Shown: positions 1 to 8,489, numbered from the stretch's first letter. The stretch: DNA of 64,000 nt from Ktedonobacter robiniae (GCF_016587375.1 NZ_BNJG01000002.1:2046001-2110000); one strand, 5' to 3'. Notes: a model not told the origin generated them from the letters alone. Translations and numbers: made by a program.

Positions 1-817
1 CCTCAGACAAGATGGTGAGCGCACTTAGCAATTGGAGGCCCGGAATACTCATCAACAAGTCGAGTGCTTCTTTGAATGGGTACATTCTCGCTTCAATTTC
101 TTCAAGCAGGTGTTCCATCTGCTGTTCCAGAAAATCAATGTGGGCAACTATCTCTTTGAGTAAGAGACGATGATGTGCCTCGACTCGTCCTTCCAAAGCC
201 TCTTGCAATTGTGGGAGTTTTATTCGTAATTTGCCTACCGCAAGCTCGGTGAGGACGTGAGGGTCATCTTCACCTTCAATCAATGCCTCAATCATCTGCC
301 GCCCGCTTTTTCCTAAGACATTGGTCGCCACCGATGCAAGTTTGATGTTCGCTGTCTCCAACACTTTCTGTAAACGATTGATCTCCTCTGTGCGCATATA
401 GACCAAGCTTTTTCGATAGCGCATGAGATCCCGCACGTCGCGAAAAGGCTTCGGGGGAATGAAACTGGCCTTGAGCAATCCATGGCGCAAGAGATCAGCA
501 ATCCATTCACTATCCTTCACATCAGTTTTCCGACCAGGAACCGACTTTATATGATGAGCGTTCACAAGGATGATCGTGTGTTCATCTTCTAAAAGATTGT
601 AAAGAGGACGCCAGAAGATGCCGGTACTTTCCATGGCGATATGGCTCACGTGTTGCGCATCGATCCAATCTCGTAATGCCACAATCTCTGCGGTGGTGGT
701 CCCAAAAGTTCTCACGGTCTTCTGCACCCGACCGTTTGGTGGCGTGAGCATGATACAGGCAACAACGGTGTTCTTATGGACATCTAAACCACAACAGCGT
801 TCATAGAGCACTTCCAT
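1..817 (-). CDS. IS110-family transposase, N-terminal 272 codons (runs off left edge)
   Basis: DEDD-type transposase/recombinase of an IS110-like element. The frame opens at an ATG at 817 and stays open to base 1. The start MEVLYERCCGLDVHK carries the first catalytic Asp (LDVHK). MESTG supplies the Glu, and the GRKTD..KDSEW segment the next acidic pair. The pattern matches the complete IS110 transposase at 21773-23011 almost segment by segment, so the two are relatives. The C-terminal part with the catalytic Ser lies outside the window. No frameshift is seen in the visible part. Confidence 0.9.
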   Translation of the reverse strand, partial: MEVLYERCCGLDVHKNTVVACIMLTPPNGRVQKTVRTFGTTTAEIVALRDWIDAQHVSHIAMESTGIFWRPLYNLLEDEHTIILVNAHHIKSVPGRKTDVKDSEWIADLLRHGLLKASFIPPKPFRDVRDLMRYRKSLVYMRTEEINRLQKVLETANIKLASVATNVLGKSGRQMIEALIEGEDDPHVLTELAVGKLRIKLPQLQEALEGRVEAHHRLLLKEIVAHIDFLEQQMEHLLEEIEARMYPFKEALDLLMSIPGLQLLSALTILSE

Positions 818-1097
818 CGCTTCTTCCTTTCTCTCATCTGAACTGATCATCGTGTGTACAGAGAACGATGAGGAGTGAACATGAACAAACAAGTTTCCTT
901 CACGTGCTCCTTTTTACAAAGGGCAACACACTTCTCTTCTGGAGACACTCAGGTCAGCTTACCCATCGGGCTCGATGGCACCAGTGAATCTTGGCCTTGA
1001 CTCACCGCTCTCACTGCTATTGTAGCCCATTTTCATTCACTTCTCTGGCAGAGAGGTCATAGCGCTTACCCACATTTAGGAAGGGATAGAATCAAGG
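818..1097. other. Non-coding left end of the IS110 element and junction to the IS4 element
   Basis: No convincing gene lies here. This is the stretch just upstream of the IS110 transposase, where IS110-group elements encode their guide (bridge) RNA. Scattered short matches to the equivalent stretch upstream of the 21.8-23.0 kb IS110, such as acgtgct followed by a ctggagaca..agctt..ggctc block, support a shared structured region. The exact border with the IS4 element starting near 1098 was not found. Confidence 0.35.
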
Positions 1098-2368
1098 ATG
1101 AAGACGCAAGAAGTATTAGACGCCAAGAGTTGGGCCGAGCACACCTTTGGGAATGTCCAACTGCACGATAGACGTCGAACGAGACGCACCATCCAGGCTG
1201 CCAGCAATCTGGCGGAGAATCCTCTGGGTTCGCTGCCTGCTCAAATGCACGACTGGAAAGGGACAAAAGCCTTGTATCGTTTGCTCAACGAGCCAGACGT
1301 GACCTTTGCTGCCTTGATGCAGCCGCATGTTCAACAGACGAGAGAACAAGCTGTATCCTCTCCAGTGATGTTGCTGGTACAAGATACCACAGATATCGAT
1401 CTGTCGCATCGCCACAAGGTCAGTGGGACAGGGCAAATTGGCAATGAACGTGGGCGTGGTTTCTTCGTGCAAACGGTGCTTGCAGTACGTCCCCCTACCA
1501 AGGAAGTGCTTGGATGCATATCTCAAGAACCCTTTGCACGCATTCGAGCACCCAAAGGGGAACAACGCCACCAACGGCTCAAACGGCAAGAGCGTGAAAC
1601 CGATGTCTGGATGCGCCAGGTAGGTACCATTGGGACGCCTGAGCCAGGAAGCACTTGGGTCCATGTTGGGGATCGAGGCGTGGATATGTTCCCGTTTTTC
1701 CTCGCATGCCAAGCGAACCAGACGCACTTTCTGGTGCGAGCGGCTCAGAATCGGCGTACCGAAGCGGACGAGGAAGAGATCAAGCATTCTCTGGATCGCG
1801 CCCGCGCCTTTCCAAGTCGGCAGAGCCGTCCGCTTGAGGTGCCAGCTCGGCATGGACACAAAGCGCGTTCGACCCAGGTTCAGCTTGCCTTCGGACAAAT
1901 GACCCTCTTGCCCCACGCAATGAGCCGCAAGCGAGCAACGAAGCCTTGACCGTCTGGGTCATCCGCGTCTGGGAAGAACTCGCTCCCAAAGGTGAAAAAC
2001 CGTTGGAGTGGGTCTTGTTGACCTCGGTTCCCACCACGACGCTCGAACAAGCATGGGAGCGTGTGGACTGGTATCGGCATTGTTGGCTGGTCGAGGAGTA
2101 TCACCAATGCCTCAAAAGCGGGTGTCGCATCGAGGAACGGCAATTGCAAACGATTGACGCTCTGATGCGCTTGTTGGGGGTGTTGTCTCCACTTGCCGTG
2201 CGCTTGTTGCAGGTGCGTGCCTATGCTCGTGAAGCGCCACAACGCCCAGCTTCTGAGGTGATCGAGCCTCTGATGCTTGCGGTGTTGGCTCAGCGCTCTG
2301 CTCACTCGCCTGCCACCATGGCGCTGGGCACCTTCTGGTTTGCCATATCGCGAGCATTGGTGGGGTGA
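1098..2368 (+). pseudogene. IS4-family (Tn5-like) transposase, frameshifted
   Basis: DDE transposase split over two frames. The first part (1098-1949) has the Tn5-like N-terminus (AEHTFGNVQLHDRRR), the first Asp in VQDTTDID and the second Asp in HVGDRGVDMF. The second part (about 1910-2368) continues in another frame with TVWVIRVWEEL and the Glu-containing signature WYRHCWLVEEYHQCLKSGC. The shift lies near 1905-1915, at TTGCCCCAC. No classical slippery heptamer is seen, so an inactivating indel is more likely than programmed frameshifting. In the family's Y-x2-R-x3-E-x6-K signature the Arg position is Cys here, another hint of decay. Confidence 0.85.
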
Positions 2369-2646
2369 TGTTGTTGGCATTGGGCATAGCGATCTTCCAT
2401 TCGCATGTCGGAGAGCCACCTGCGAGTGATCCTCTGCTGATTCGGACCATTTTCAATTCGCTCACCTGGGCGCAGGTCTACTGGTACCTTGGTCTGGCTG
2501 CGTGTATCAGTCCGTTGGCTCTCGCTCACCCACGCTGGTTGTCTAGAGGACGATGGTTGCTTCTGGTTCTAGGGGGTGTCCTCTTTCTTGCCTCGATGCT
2601 GACGCTGATCGCCCACGTTGAACAGTTCAAGGTCATTGCCGACTAG
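2368..2646 (+). CDS. Small membrane protein, unknown function
   Basis: About 92 residues, unrecognised. The frame starts right at the stop of the IS4 transposase (GTG at 2365, ATG at 2368). It contains two clear hydrophobic stretches, VYWYLGLAACISPLALA and LLLVLGGVLFLASMLTLIA, plus a hydrophobic N-terminus, so it could be a two- or three-helix inner-membrane protein. No good ribosome binding site is visible. It may be the 3' part of a gene truncated by the IS4 insertion, or an open frame in decayed IS4 sequence. Confidence 0.4.
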   Translation: MLLALGIAIFHSHVGEPPASDPLLIRTIFNSLTWAQVYWYLGLAACISPLALAHPRWLSRGRWLLLVLGGVLFLASMLTLIAHVEQFKVIAD

Positions 2647-2789
2647 AGAGGGCAGCGGATATGCACGCAGGACAGAGGATCTTCTGCTCCGATTAATGTA
2701 GGAAAACGTATGCAAGCATCGCCTTCCTGCGTCTTTCGTTGTTGCTGCTTCATCCGTAGGTGCCTCAAGACCGGCTGGTCTTTTTGGTC
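2647..2789 (-). ncRNA. Candidate omega (guide) RNA region 3' of tnpB
   Basis: In IS200/IS605-type elements the guide RNA of TnpB overlaps the 3' end of tnpB and continues to the right end of the element. On the minus strand that is the stretch leading away from 2790. It is non-coding. This assignment is positional only; the right-end border and the guide start were not determined. Confidence 0.3.
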
Positions 2790-3953
2790 TTACCCCGCGT
2801 CCACAGCCCAGTTTCCGTCTTCGTCCGAGCCAGTACCGGAGACGGCTTGATCAACGAGCCCAATCAAGCGCAGGGCTTCCCGCAGGACATTGTGTGCAGC
2901 ATTGTGGTCGCGATCCTGGGGAAAGTGAACATACGGGCAGGAGGGATTCTGGCACACAAAGATGCGATCTTTGAGGGTCATCTGATCCCAGGTCCACCCA
3001 CAGCCGTGGCAGGTCTTACTGGAAGGAAAGAAACGGTCTACCTTGATCACCTGTCCACCCCGTTGGGGGACCTTGGCTTCCAGCAGGCGTACCAGAGTGC
3101 CCAGCGAGGCGTCGGAGAACGCGCGGGCCAGGTGTCGGTTTTTGAGCAGTCCCTTGAGATGCAGATTCTCCACCCCGATGATTCCATAACTGTCCGCCAG
3201 CCTGGTGGTGAGCTTCTGAAGGACATCCTGGCGCAAGCACACAATCTGGTAGTGCAGGCGTGCCACCTGCCTGCGCGCTTTTTCCCGATTCCTCGATCCC
3301 GGTTTTCTGCGATGCAGGCGTTTGGTGGCCTGGCGCAGCTTCTTGAGCGCGGTTTTGAGAAAGGCTTGGTTCTCGACTTGCTCACCCGTACTCAAGGTCG
3401 CCAGGCGGTTCAGTCCGACATCGATGCCCACCGCTGCCGCTTTCTCCACCGGGATCTCCTCAGGGAGTTCGACCTGGATGCTCACGAACCACCAATCGGC
3501 TGTTCTGGTGATGCGTGCACCCAGAACTTTTCCCTGAAAGCGGAGTTTCTCGGCCATATTGACCCATCCGAGCTTGGGAACCCAGAGGCGATGATCCCCG
3601 ATCTCGAATTGGTCATTGGCGAGATAGAAGCTCGGCCTGCTGCGTTTCTTGCTCTTGAACTTCGGACGGCGAGCCTTGCCCTCGAAGAACGCCGTAAAGG
3701 CTTTGCCCAGATCGAGAAAGGGCTGGTCAGAGGCGTTCTTGGTCACCTCCCAGGTCCAGGGGAAGTGCTCCCGTCGGATCGCGTTAAATTGCTTCTTGAG
3801 CTTGAGGGCTGTCGGTTTCTCCCCGGCTTCATATTGCCGATTCCACTCGGCCAGCGCCCAATTCCACACGAAGCGGGCCACCCCTGCGGCGCATGCAAGG
3901 GAGTTGGCCTGTTCTGAGGTGGGATGCAGTCTGATCTTATGGGCGCGAATCAT
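2790..3953 (-). CDS. tnpB: TnpB, RNA-guided nuclease of an IS200/IS605-type element
   Basis: A 387-residue TnpB from the ATG at 3953 (MIRAHKIRLHPT), the usual length for the family. The RuvC triad is readable: Asp178 in GIDVGLN, Glu262 in GVENLHLKG and Asp349 in DRDHNAAHN. Between the last two lies the zinc ribbon, with Cys315, Cys318, Cys334 and Cys339. The frame stays open upstream to 4175, but the preferred start gives the canonical N-terminus. No Y1 transposase TnpA is adjacent, so this is a stand-alone (IS1341-type) unit that would need TnpA in trans to move. TnpB cuts DNA next to a short transposon-adjacent motif guided by its omega RNA; this role is inferred from the family. Confidence 0.93.
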   Translation of the reverse strand: MIRAHKIRLHPTSEQANSLACAAGVARFVWNWALAEWNRQYEAGEKPTALKLKKQFNAIRREHFPWTWEVTKNASDQPFLDLGKAFTAFFEGKARRPKFKSKKRSRPSFYLANDQFEIGDHRLWVPKLGWVNMAEKLRFQGKVLGARITRTADWWFVSIQVELPEEIPVEKAAAVGIDVGLNRLATLSTGEQVENQAFLKTALKKLRQATKRLHRRKPGSRNREKARRQVARLHYQIVCLRQDVLQKLTTRLADSYGIIGVENLHLKGLLKNRHLARAFSDASLGTLVRLLEAKVPQRGGQVIKVDRFFPSSKTCHGCGWTWDQMTLKDRIFVCQNPSCPYVHFPQDRDHNAAHNVLREALRLIGLVDQAVSGTGSDEDGNWAVDAG

Positions 3954-4144
3954 GCGGTTCTGCTCTTTCTCCTGCCTGATGTTTTCTTCAGTGTAGAACA
4001 GGTGTCCTCGTTTGTCAAGAACCCCAAAAGCGTAGCGTCTTGCCCACGGTTGATCCCTTTTCCCGCCTTTTTGGAAACAGGTGCATTCTCTTTCATCCCT
4101 GCACCTATACGCGGACGGGAAGCGGACAGGTTGTTTTGAAACCG

Positions 4145-4199
4145 TTTTCCACAAGCTATCCACATTTCGAGACACATGATGTGGATAGCTTGTGGAAAA
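4145..4199. repeat. Perfect 21-bp palindrome with DnaA-box-like sites
   Basis: Arms 4145-4165 and 4179-4199 are exact inverted copies with a 13-nt loop. Each arm contains TTTTCCACA, which fits the relaxed DnaA box TTWTNCACA, and CTATCCACA, one base off the Escherichia coli box TTATCCACA. The palindrome lies between the tnpB unit and the IS3 right end. It could be a subterminal hairpin of the IS605-type left end, a terminator, or a relic of a replication origin. Confidence 0.6.
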
Positions 4200-4313
4200 G
4201 ACCAGGAATAGACAGAGAGGAAGATAATGATCTTTCTTGAGGATGTATGGTGGTACCGTTTGTCTAGACAGAAATGGGCCAATTTTGAGAGTAAACTCAG
4301 CATTATGGAAAAG

Positions 4314-5105
4314 TCATGACGAATGTTTGGAGCGATACACCACAAAAGGTGTTTTGTAGTCCAGCGACTGGTGATATCGCTCATGATTGTAAAACTGGAA
4401 GTAGTGAGTCAGTCCACTCCTCGCCTCTGAAACCGTTTGGTAGTCTTTGAGGTAAACTTCCTCATACTTCACACTGCGCCACAAACGTTCTACGAACACG
4501 TTATCTAAGGCTCGTCCTCGCCCATCCCAGCTGATGCGAATGTTTGAGCGAAGCAGACGAGTGGTAAACTCGTGACTGGTAAACTGAACCCCCTGGTCAG
4601 TATTGAAAATCTTGGGTTGCCCAGCCCCCAGAGCCCGATCAAGCGTATCGACACAGAAACCAGTGTCCAACGTCGTTGAGAGCTCCCAGGCCAGGACGTA
4701 GCGGCTAAACCAATCAATGATGGCCACCAAGTAGACAAACCCTCGGGCCAGGCGGATGTAGGTAATATCGCTACTCCAGACGTGATCTTGGCTGGTGATA
4801 CTCACTCCTCTCAAGAGATACGGATAACGTACGCTTGGTTCGCCAGGTCGGCTCAGCCGTGGTTTGGGATAGATCGTCTCTAGCCCCATTCGTTGCATGA
4901 GTCGTCTGACGCGTTTGCGGTCTACCTGATATCCTTGCTCGGCAAGAAAAGTGACCATCTTGCGCTTCCCGTAAAAAGGCGTCCTGGTATACTGTTCATC
5001 AAGCAAGCGCATCAAGAGAAGATCTTCCTCGCTCTCAGGGACAGGCTCATAATAGTAACTTGAACGGGCCAGCCCCAACAGCTCACATTGACGAACGATC
5101 GACAA
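4314..5105 (-). CDS. IS3-family transposase OrfB (integrase core)
   Basis: The 263-residue DDE integrase part of an IS3-family element. Asp is in SSDITYIRL, Asp in NTDQGVQF and Glu in DNVFVERLWRSVKYEE. An HTH_21-like segment (GKRKMVTFLAEQGYQVDRKRVRRL) precedes the core. The frame extends upstream without a stop to the A9 run at 5161-5169, so the natural product is probably an OrfAB fusion made by -1 frameshifting. The TTG at 5105 is only the first internal candidate start. No disruption is visible, so the element may be active. Confidence 0.9.
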   Translation of the reverse strand: MSIVRQCELLGLARSSYYYEPVPESEEDLLLMRLLDEQYTRTPFYGKRKMVTFLAEQGYQVDRKRVRRLMQRMGLETIYPKPRLSRPGEPSVRYPYLLRGVSITSQDHVWSSDITYIRLARGFVYLVAIIDWFSRYVLAWELSTTLDTGFCVDTLDRALGAGQPKIFNTDQGVQFTSHEFTTRLLRSNIRISWDGRGRALDNVFVERLWRSVKYEEVYLKDYQTVSEARSGLTHYFQFYNHERYHQSLDYKTPFVVYRSKHSS

Positions 5106-5142
5106 GTGAGGATGCTCAGGCTCGATGAGGAGCCGCTTCTGC

Positions 5143-5433
5143 TCAACGGGAAAGACCAGATTTTTTTTTCAGGAAATCGAGCTCGACTTTGAGCTGACCG
5201 ATTTCTTGATACAAGTTGGCGATTAAGGCTTCTTCGCTCTTGGCCCGCTCATGACCGTTGCGTGCGAAGATCTGTGGCAGTTCATCAAGCACTTGCTTTT
5301 TCCATTGCGTAATTTGAGTGGTGTGAACTCCATACTCAGATGAGATCTCGTTGAGGGTCTTCTGTCCCTTGATGGCTTCTAAGGCCACTTTCACTTTAAA
5401 GTCACTATTGTACTTCTTCGGCGAACTTGCCAC
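5143..5433 (-). CDS. IS3-family transposase OrfA (HTH and leucine zipper)
   Basis: The 96-residue DNA-binding subunit. It has the N-terminal HTH typical of IS3 OrfA (ALEAIKGQKTLNEISSEYGV) followed by a coiled coil (LIANLYQEIGQLKVELDFLKK). The last sense codons sit on a run of nine A on the minus strand (5161-5169), after which the frame ends with SGLSR. A -1 slip on this run joins FLKKN to the OrfB frame (NLVFPVEQKRLL), which is the classical programmed frameshift of the family. Confidence 0.9.
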   Translation of the reverse strand: MASSPKKYNSDFKVKVALEAIKGQKTLNEISSEYGVHTTQITQWKKQVLDELPQIFARNGHERAKSEEALIANLYQEIGQLKVELDFLKKKSGLSR

Positions 5434-5924
5434 AATCTGCCTCCTTGTGGATGTACTCTCCCTCCTGCTATTTTATCTCATCTCCCTGTCCAGTTTTCCG
5501 CCCCCATTATAAGTCGCTATGGCACATCTTGGATTTAACATCCTGTTGACCTGTTTCTGGGTGCCTCTGGTGGGTCCTCTGACCTGGCTTCTCGTGCGTC
5601 TGGTGCCAATGGAGGGAAAGGCATTTGCAAGCCCGGTGCGAGCACCTGCAAAACATCTCTTCCCATCGACAGTGACTGAGGAATGTGAGGGAGATGCAGG
5701 TATTCACGTGTTGATCCCCAGCGGTTCTTCCTCTCAACGTGGCGTGGAAACCTCGGTGGTTCGCTGACATCTCTTCCCTTTTACTCACTGAACAGAGCCG
5801 TCGCGTGATCTGGGGCTGAATTCTTGTCATGGCTGCTAGTCGTGGATTTGTGCCGAGGAAAAGGAGCGTCAGGCGAGGCGTCGAATGCGGTACAATAAGG
5901 GGGGCTATGGAACAAGGAGGGCTC
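5434..5924. other. IS3 end and gap without a supported gene
   Basis: The IS3 left end lies near 5490-5512 (ctgtccagttttccgcccc on the plus strand). From there to 5924 no frame has a recognisable product. A TACAAT box at 5891-5896 lies just upstream of the next gene. Confidence 0.4.
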
Positions 5925-6167
5925 ATGCGGTTGATGAAGAGGCAAGAGGGAGTGACAGTCCACATTTCCTTGCCATGGGAGATTGAGTATTTGGCATCTC
6001 TGTCCGAGCAAGGAAGAGAATGGGTCCCTCTCTCAAGTACTGGAGATAATGCCCAGGTAGTGGGTATGATCAATAGCCGGTCGTACGAAATCCAACTCCA
6101 TGCAGGGGTGGAGATTGTCGATCGGCAAGTGGTGGTCCTTTCGCCACCAACATCTTCCCAAGGCTAA
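5925..6167 (+). CDS. Hypothetical protein of 80 residues
   Basis: Not recognised. The ATG at 5925 is preceded by AAGGAGG at 5914-5920, a strong ribosome binding site, and by a TACAAT -10-like box. The protein (MRLMKRQEGVTVHISLPWEI..) has alternating hydrophobic residues suggesting small beta strands, without membrane segments or cysteines. A long-stem terminator follows directly at 6179, so it looks like a single-gene transcription unit. An earlier ATG at 5907 in the same frame is possible but lacks as good a binding site. Confidence 0.5.
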   Translation: MRLMKRQEGVTVHISLPWEIEYLASLSEQGREWVPLSSTGDNAQVVGMINSRSYEIQLHAGVEIVDRQVVVLSPPTSSQG

Positions 6168-6178
6168 GTGGGAGATTG

Positions 6179-6236
6179 CCAGGGGAGGGATGCAGGGCAT
6201 CCTTGAGGATGCCCTGCATCCCTCCCCTGGTTTTTG
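6179..6236 (+). terminator. Long-stem intrinsic terminator
   Basis: Perfect 24-bp stem, 6179-6202 with 6207-6230, a TTGA loop, followed by TTTTT. It terminates the 5925-6167 gene. Confidence 0.85.
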
Positions 6237-6309
6237 CTGTATGCTCTGGCAATTCGATACAGATAACAGTACGTTTTCGCTTAAGAGGACGGAAAGGAAA
6301 CAACTTCAT

Positions 6310-7182
6310 ATGCGATTTGGTCTGGCGTTGCCCAATGTCGGCAGATATAGTGATATTGCTACGCTGGTTGACCTGGCGTTTCTGGCGGAAAGGGATGGCT
6401 GGGATGGTATCTTTCTCTGGGACACACTCCACTACCAGGCCGATAGCCAGGAGGTATGTGACCCTTGGATCGCGCTAACGGCCCTCGCGTTGAACACCGA
6501 GCGCATTCACATCGGTACCATGGTTACGGCTCTGACGCGCCGCCGCCCCTGGAAGGTCGCGCGCGAAACGGCCACGTTGGATCGCCTGTCTGGTGGCCGC
6601 TTGATTCTTGGCGTAGGTGCTGGCGACGAGGGTGATAAGGGCTTTACCCATTTTGGTGAGGAGCAAGACAGTCGCACACGTGCCAAATTGCTCGACGAAA
6701 GCCTGGATATCCTGAATGGTTTATGGAGCGGAGAGCCGTTTAGCTACAGTGGCGAACATTACCAGGTGCAAGAGATCACCTTCCTACCCACTCCTCTCCA
6801 GCAGCCGCGCATTCCAGTCTGGATAGCTGGAACCTGGCCGCGAAAGGGACCTATGCTCCGTGCCGCGCGCTGGGATGGTGTGAATGCCTTTGCCCAACGC
6901 GAAGATGGAACCTTTGGAGAAGTCTTGCCAGAAGAGGTTGTCCAGTTGCGAGCCTTTATGGATGAGCACCGTGAATCCGATCTACCACTGGATATAGTCG
7001 TAAGCAGCAATGTCTTTGCCGCATATGATGATGAGGATGCTCAGGCGCTTTTAATCGACTACAAGGACGCGGGCGTGAGTTGGTGCCTGCAAAGCGTCTG
7101 GCCTGAGACCGATCCAGAAGATGTGCGAACTGGCCTCCAGCGAGGACGCGACACCTGGTACAAATACGCACTCCGTGAATAA
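6310..7182 (+). CDS. LLM-class (luciferase-like) F420-dependent oxidoreductase
   Basis: A 290-residue TIM-barrel flavin/F420 oxidoreductase of the bacterial luciferase superfamily. The family signature is clear: MRFGLALPNVGRYSD at the start, WDGIFLWDTLHY, IHIGTMVTALTRRRPW, then ETATLDRLSGGRLILGVGAG, the hallmark segment. The ATG at 6310 follows AAAGGAAA and gives the expected N-terminus. The substrate cannot be told from sequence. It stands alone between two hairpins. Two further F420-type proteins of the PPOX class lie at 7540-7926 and 20635-21039, so the host probably makes coenzyme F420. Confidence 0.9.
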   Translation: MRFGLALPNVGRYSDIATLVDLAFLAERDGWDGIFLWDTLHYQADSQEVCDPWIALTALALNTERIHIGTMVTALTRRRPWKVARETATLDRLSGGRLILGVGAGDEGDKGFTHFGEEQDSRTRAKLLDESLDILNGLWSGEPFSYSGEHYQVQEITFLPTPLQQPRIPVWIAGTWPRKGPMLRAARWDGVNAFAQREDGTFGEVLPEEVVQLRAFMDEHRESDLPLDIVVSSNVFAAYDDEDAQALLIDYKDAGVSWCLQSVWPETDPEDVRTGLQRGRDTWYKYALRE

Positions 7183-7189
7183 GTTGCAA

Positions 7190-7259
7190 TAAGCTTATAG
7201 AGAAAGAGGATGCCCCCCTGATGAAGTCAGGGACGGCATCCTCTTTCTCTATAAGCTTA
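7190..7259. terminator. 25-bp perfect inverted repeat after the LLM gene
   Basis: Arms 7190-7214 and 7235-7259 are exact. The 20-nt loop can itself form a short CCCT/AGGG stem. There is no clear U tract, so it may be a transcript stabiliser or a factor-assisted terminator. Confidence 0.7.
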
Positions 7260-7474
7260 CTGCCTGGCTGCCTTGTAGGGATGATGCAAGGTCTTGTCGC
7301 CCTTCCAGTTCTCGCGCAGGCTGGGTTGAGCGAGATCCCAGTCAGGGCGTGTCTTCTGCATGACGGGGCATATTGTTCAAGAAGCAGTGCTTCTGTGTTT
7401 CCCTGATCGATGGATAGGTGAGATGCATGAGAAAGATGTATAGGTATGTGTCAGGGCAATTGCATCTAAAAAAA

Positions 7475-7526
7475 CTCGTGTCTGCAACTTCTGCAACCAG
7501 CCAGTTGCAGAAGTTGCAGACACGAG
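7475..7526 (-). terminator. Intrinsic terminator of the PPOX gene
   Basis: Perfect 23-bp stem, 7475-7497 with 7504-7526, and a 6-nt loop. On the minus strand it is followed by seven T, the correct U tract for the gene reading leftwards. Confidence 0.85.
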
Positions 7527-7539
7527 AGAGCTGTACCGC

Positions 7540-7926
7540 CTACACGTACCCCAGGATGCGGTCAACCTTTACGCACAAAACCACACGCGGATCGCCACGA
7601 TAGCGCGAGGAGGAGCCATACTTTTCTGCCAGGGTATTGTAAAAGGCTCCAGTGGGATCTTCCTCGATCTTATCAACCACCCCACGAAACTCGGCATAAG
7701 TGTAGGGGTCATCGGGGTCAGTAATCGTGATAGCCACACGCGGATCACGCTTGAGATTCTGGTATTTCTGACGTTCAGTGGTATGGGTAAACTTGATGTA
7801 TTCCTCATCCCACAAAAACCACATCACTGATGAATTTGGCTCTCCCTTAGCGCCAATTGTTGCAAGATGCGCGAACGCTTTCGAGTTGAGTATCTTCTGA
7901 ACTTTGGGACTATTCAAATCGGCCAT
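7540..7926 (-). CDS. PPOX-class F420-dependent enzyme (pyridoxamine oxidase fold)
   Basis: A 128-residue split-barrel flavin/F420-binding protein. Recognised by the start MADLNSPKVQKILNSKAF, the segment HLATIGAKGEPNSSVMWFLW and VAITITDPDDPYTYAEFRG, all typical of F420-binding PPOX proteins. The ATG at 7926 has GAGAGG about nine bases upstream. It ends in a strong terminator at 7475-7526. The substrate is unknown; relatives reduce small unsaturated or quinone-like compounds. ISAs1-like ends surround it. Confidence 0.88.
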   Translation of the reverse strand: MADLNSPKVQKILNSKAFAHLATIGAKGEPNSSVMWFLWDEEYIKFTHTTERQKYQNLKRDPRVAITITDPDDPYTYAEFRGVVDKIEEDPTGAFYNTLAEKYGSSSRYRGDPRVVLCVKVDRILGYV

Positions 7927-8100
7927 GCAAATAACCTCTCGACATTACTTTGGCTGAAAGGCGTGATCGCCTTTCAGGTAATAGAACCCCATAATCTGCA
8001 TAGTTTATTCCTCTCGTTGCTCTGTAAACTCCAACTTCTCCGCAGTTTTAGAGCTTCTTTTATCACCTCCCATTTAGATGCGCTTGCCTGAGAAGGCACT

Positions 8101-8489
8101 CAGGGCAAGTGCATCTAATGAACCCCATCAAGAACGCGGAGAAGATAGGAGTGGTCCCAGCCGGCTTTAAGCTGCTTGGCATGGACGCCAACACGGGAGG
8201 ACTTCTCCTGGCGCAAGAGATTCAAACTGATGTGGCGTAAGACGGCCAGATTTTCGTTGGCATGACCGAGTCGTACACGGCAATCATCTTCCCGAAACGC
8301 CACATCCAACACCCAATGAAGACTATTTTCAACCCCCCAATGGCTTCGGACCGCGTAAGCAAAGGTCTGTGCCGAGGAGAAACTGAGCAAAAAGTAGCGG
8401 GTTTCTCGGCTAACCTCTCCCTCGATGCGTCGTTCGGCTCGAACCATGCCAAAGGCTTGCCAGCCTTTCCACTGCTGTTGGGAGTCCAA
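8101..8489 (-). pseudogene. ISAs1-family transposase, C-terminal remnant with right end
   Basis: About 124 codons (8115-8489) of the C-terminal part of an ISAs1 (H-repeat-like) transposase, with GVENSLHWVLDVAFREDD, ENLAVLRHISLNLL and LKAGWDHSYLLRVL, all diagnostic. The N-terminal two thirds are missing. The stop codon lies inside the element end CAGGGCAAGTGCATCTAA at 8101-8118. The other side is cut exactly where a copy of another element's end begins (8490). Confidence 0.85.

Larger units (their letters stand above)
7452..8090. mobile_element. Gene cassette bounded by ISAs1-like inverted ends (candidate)
   Basis: CAGGGCAATTGCATCTAAA at 7452-7470 and its near inverted copy at 8073-8090 point outward in IS-end orientation around the PPOX gene. 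The same end, CAGGGCAAGTGCATCTAA, closes the ISAs1 transposase remnant at 8101-8118. The PPOX gene may therefore be a passenger mobilisable by ISAs1. No matching target duplication was found. Confidence 0.45.

Noticed and set aside
1116..1916. 266-codon minus-strand frame opposite the IS4 transposase
   Set aside because: Antisense shadow of a clear DDE transposase.
2760..3917. Open plus-strand frame of 385 codons opposite tnpB
   Set aside because: It mirrors the TnpB gene on the other strand, shows no family features and has no binding site; TnpB motifs are unambiguous.
5519..5767. 82-codon plus-strand frame with a hydrophobic start just after the IS3 end
   Set aside because: No binding site, the C-terminus looks random, and it overlaps the IS end.
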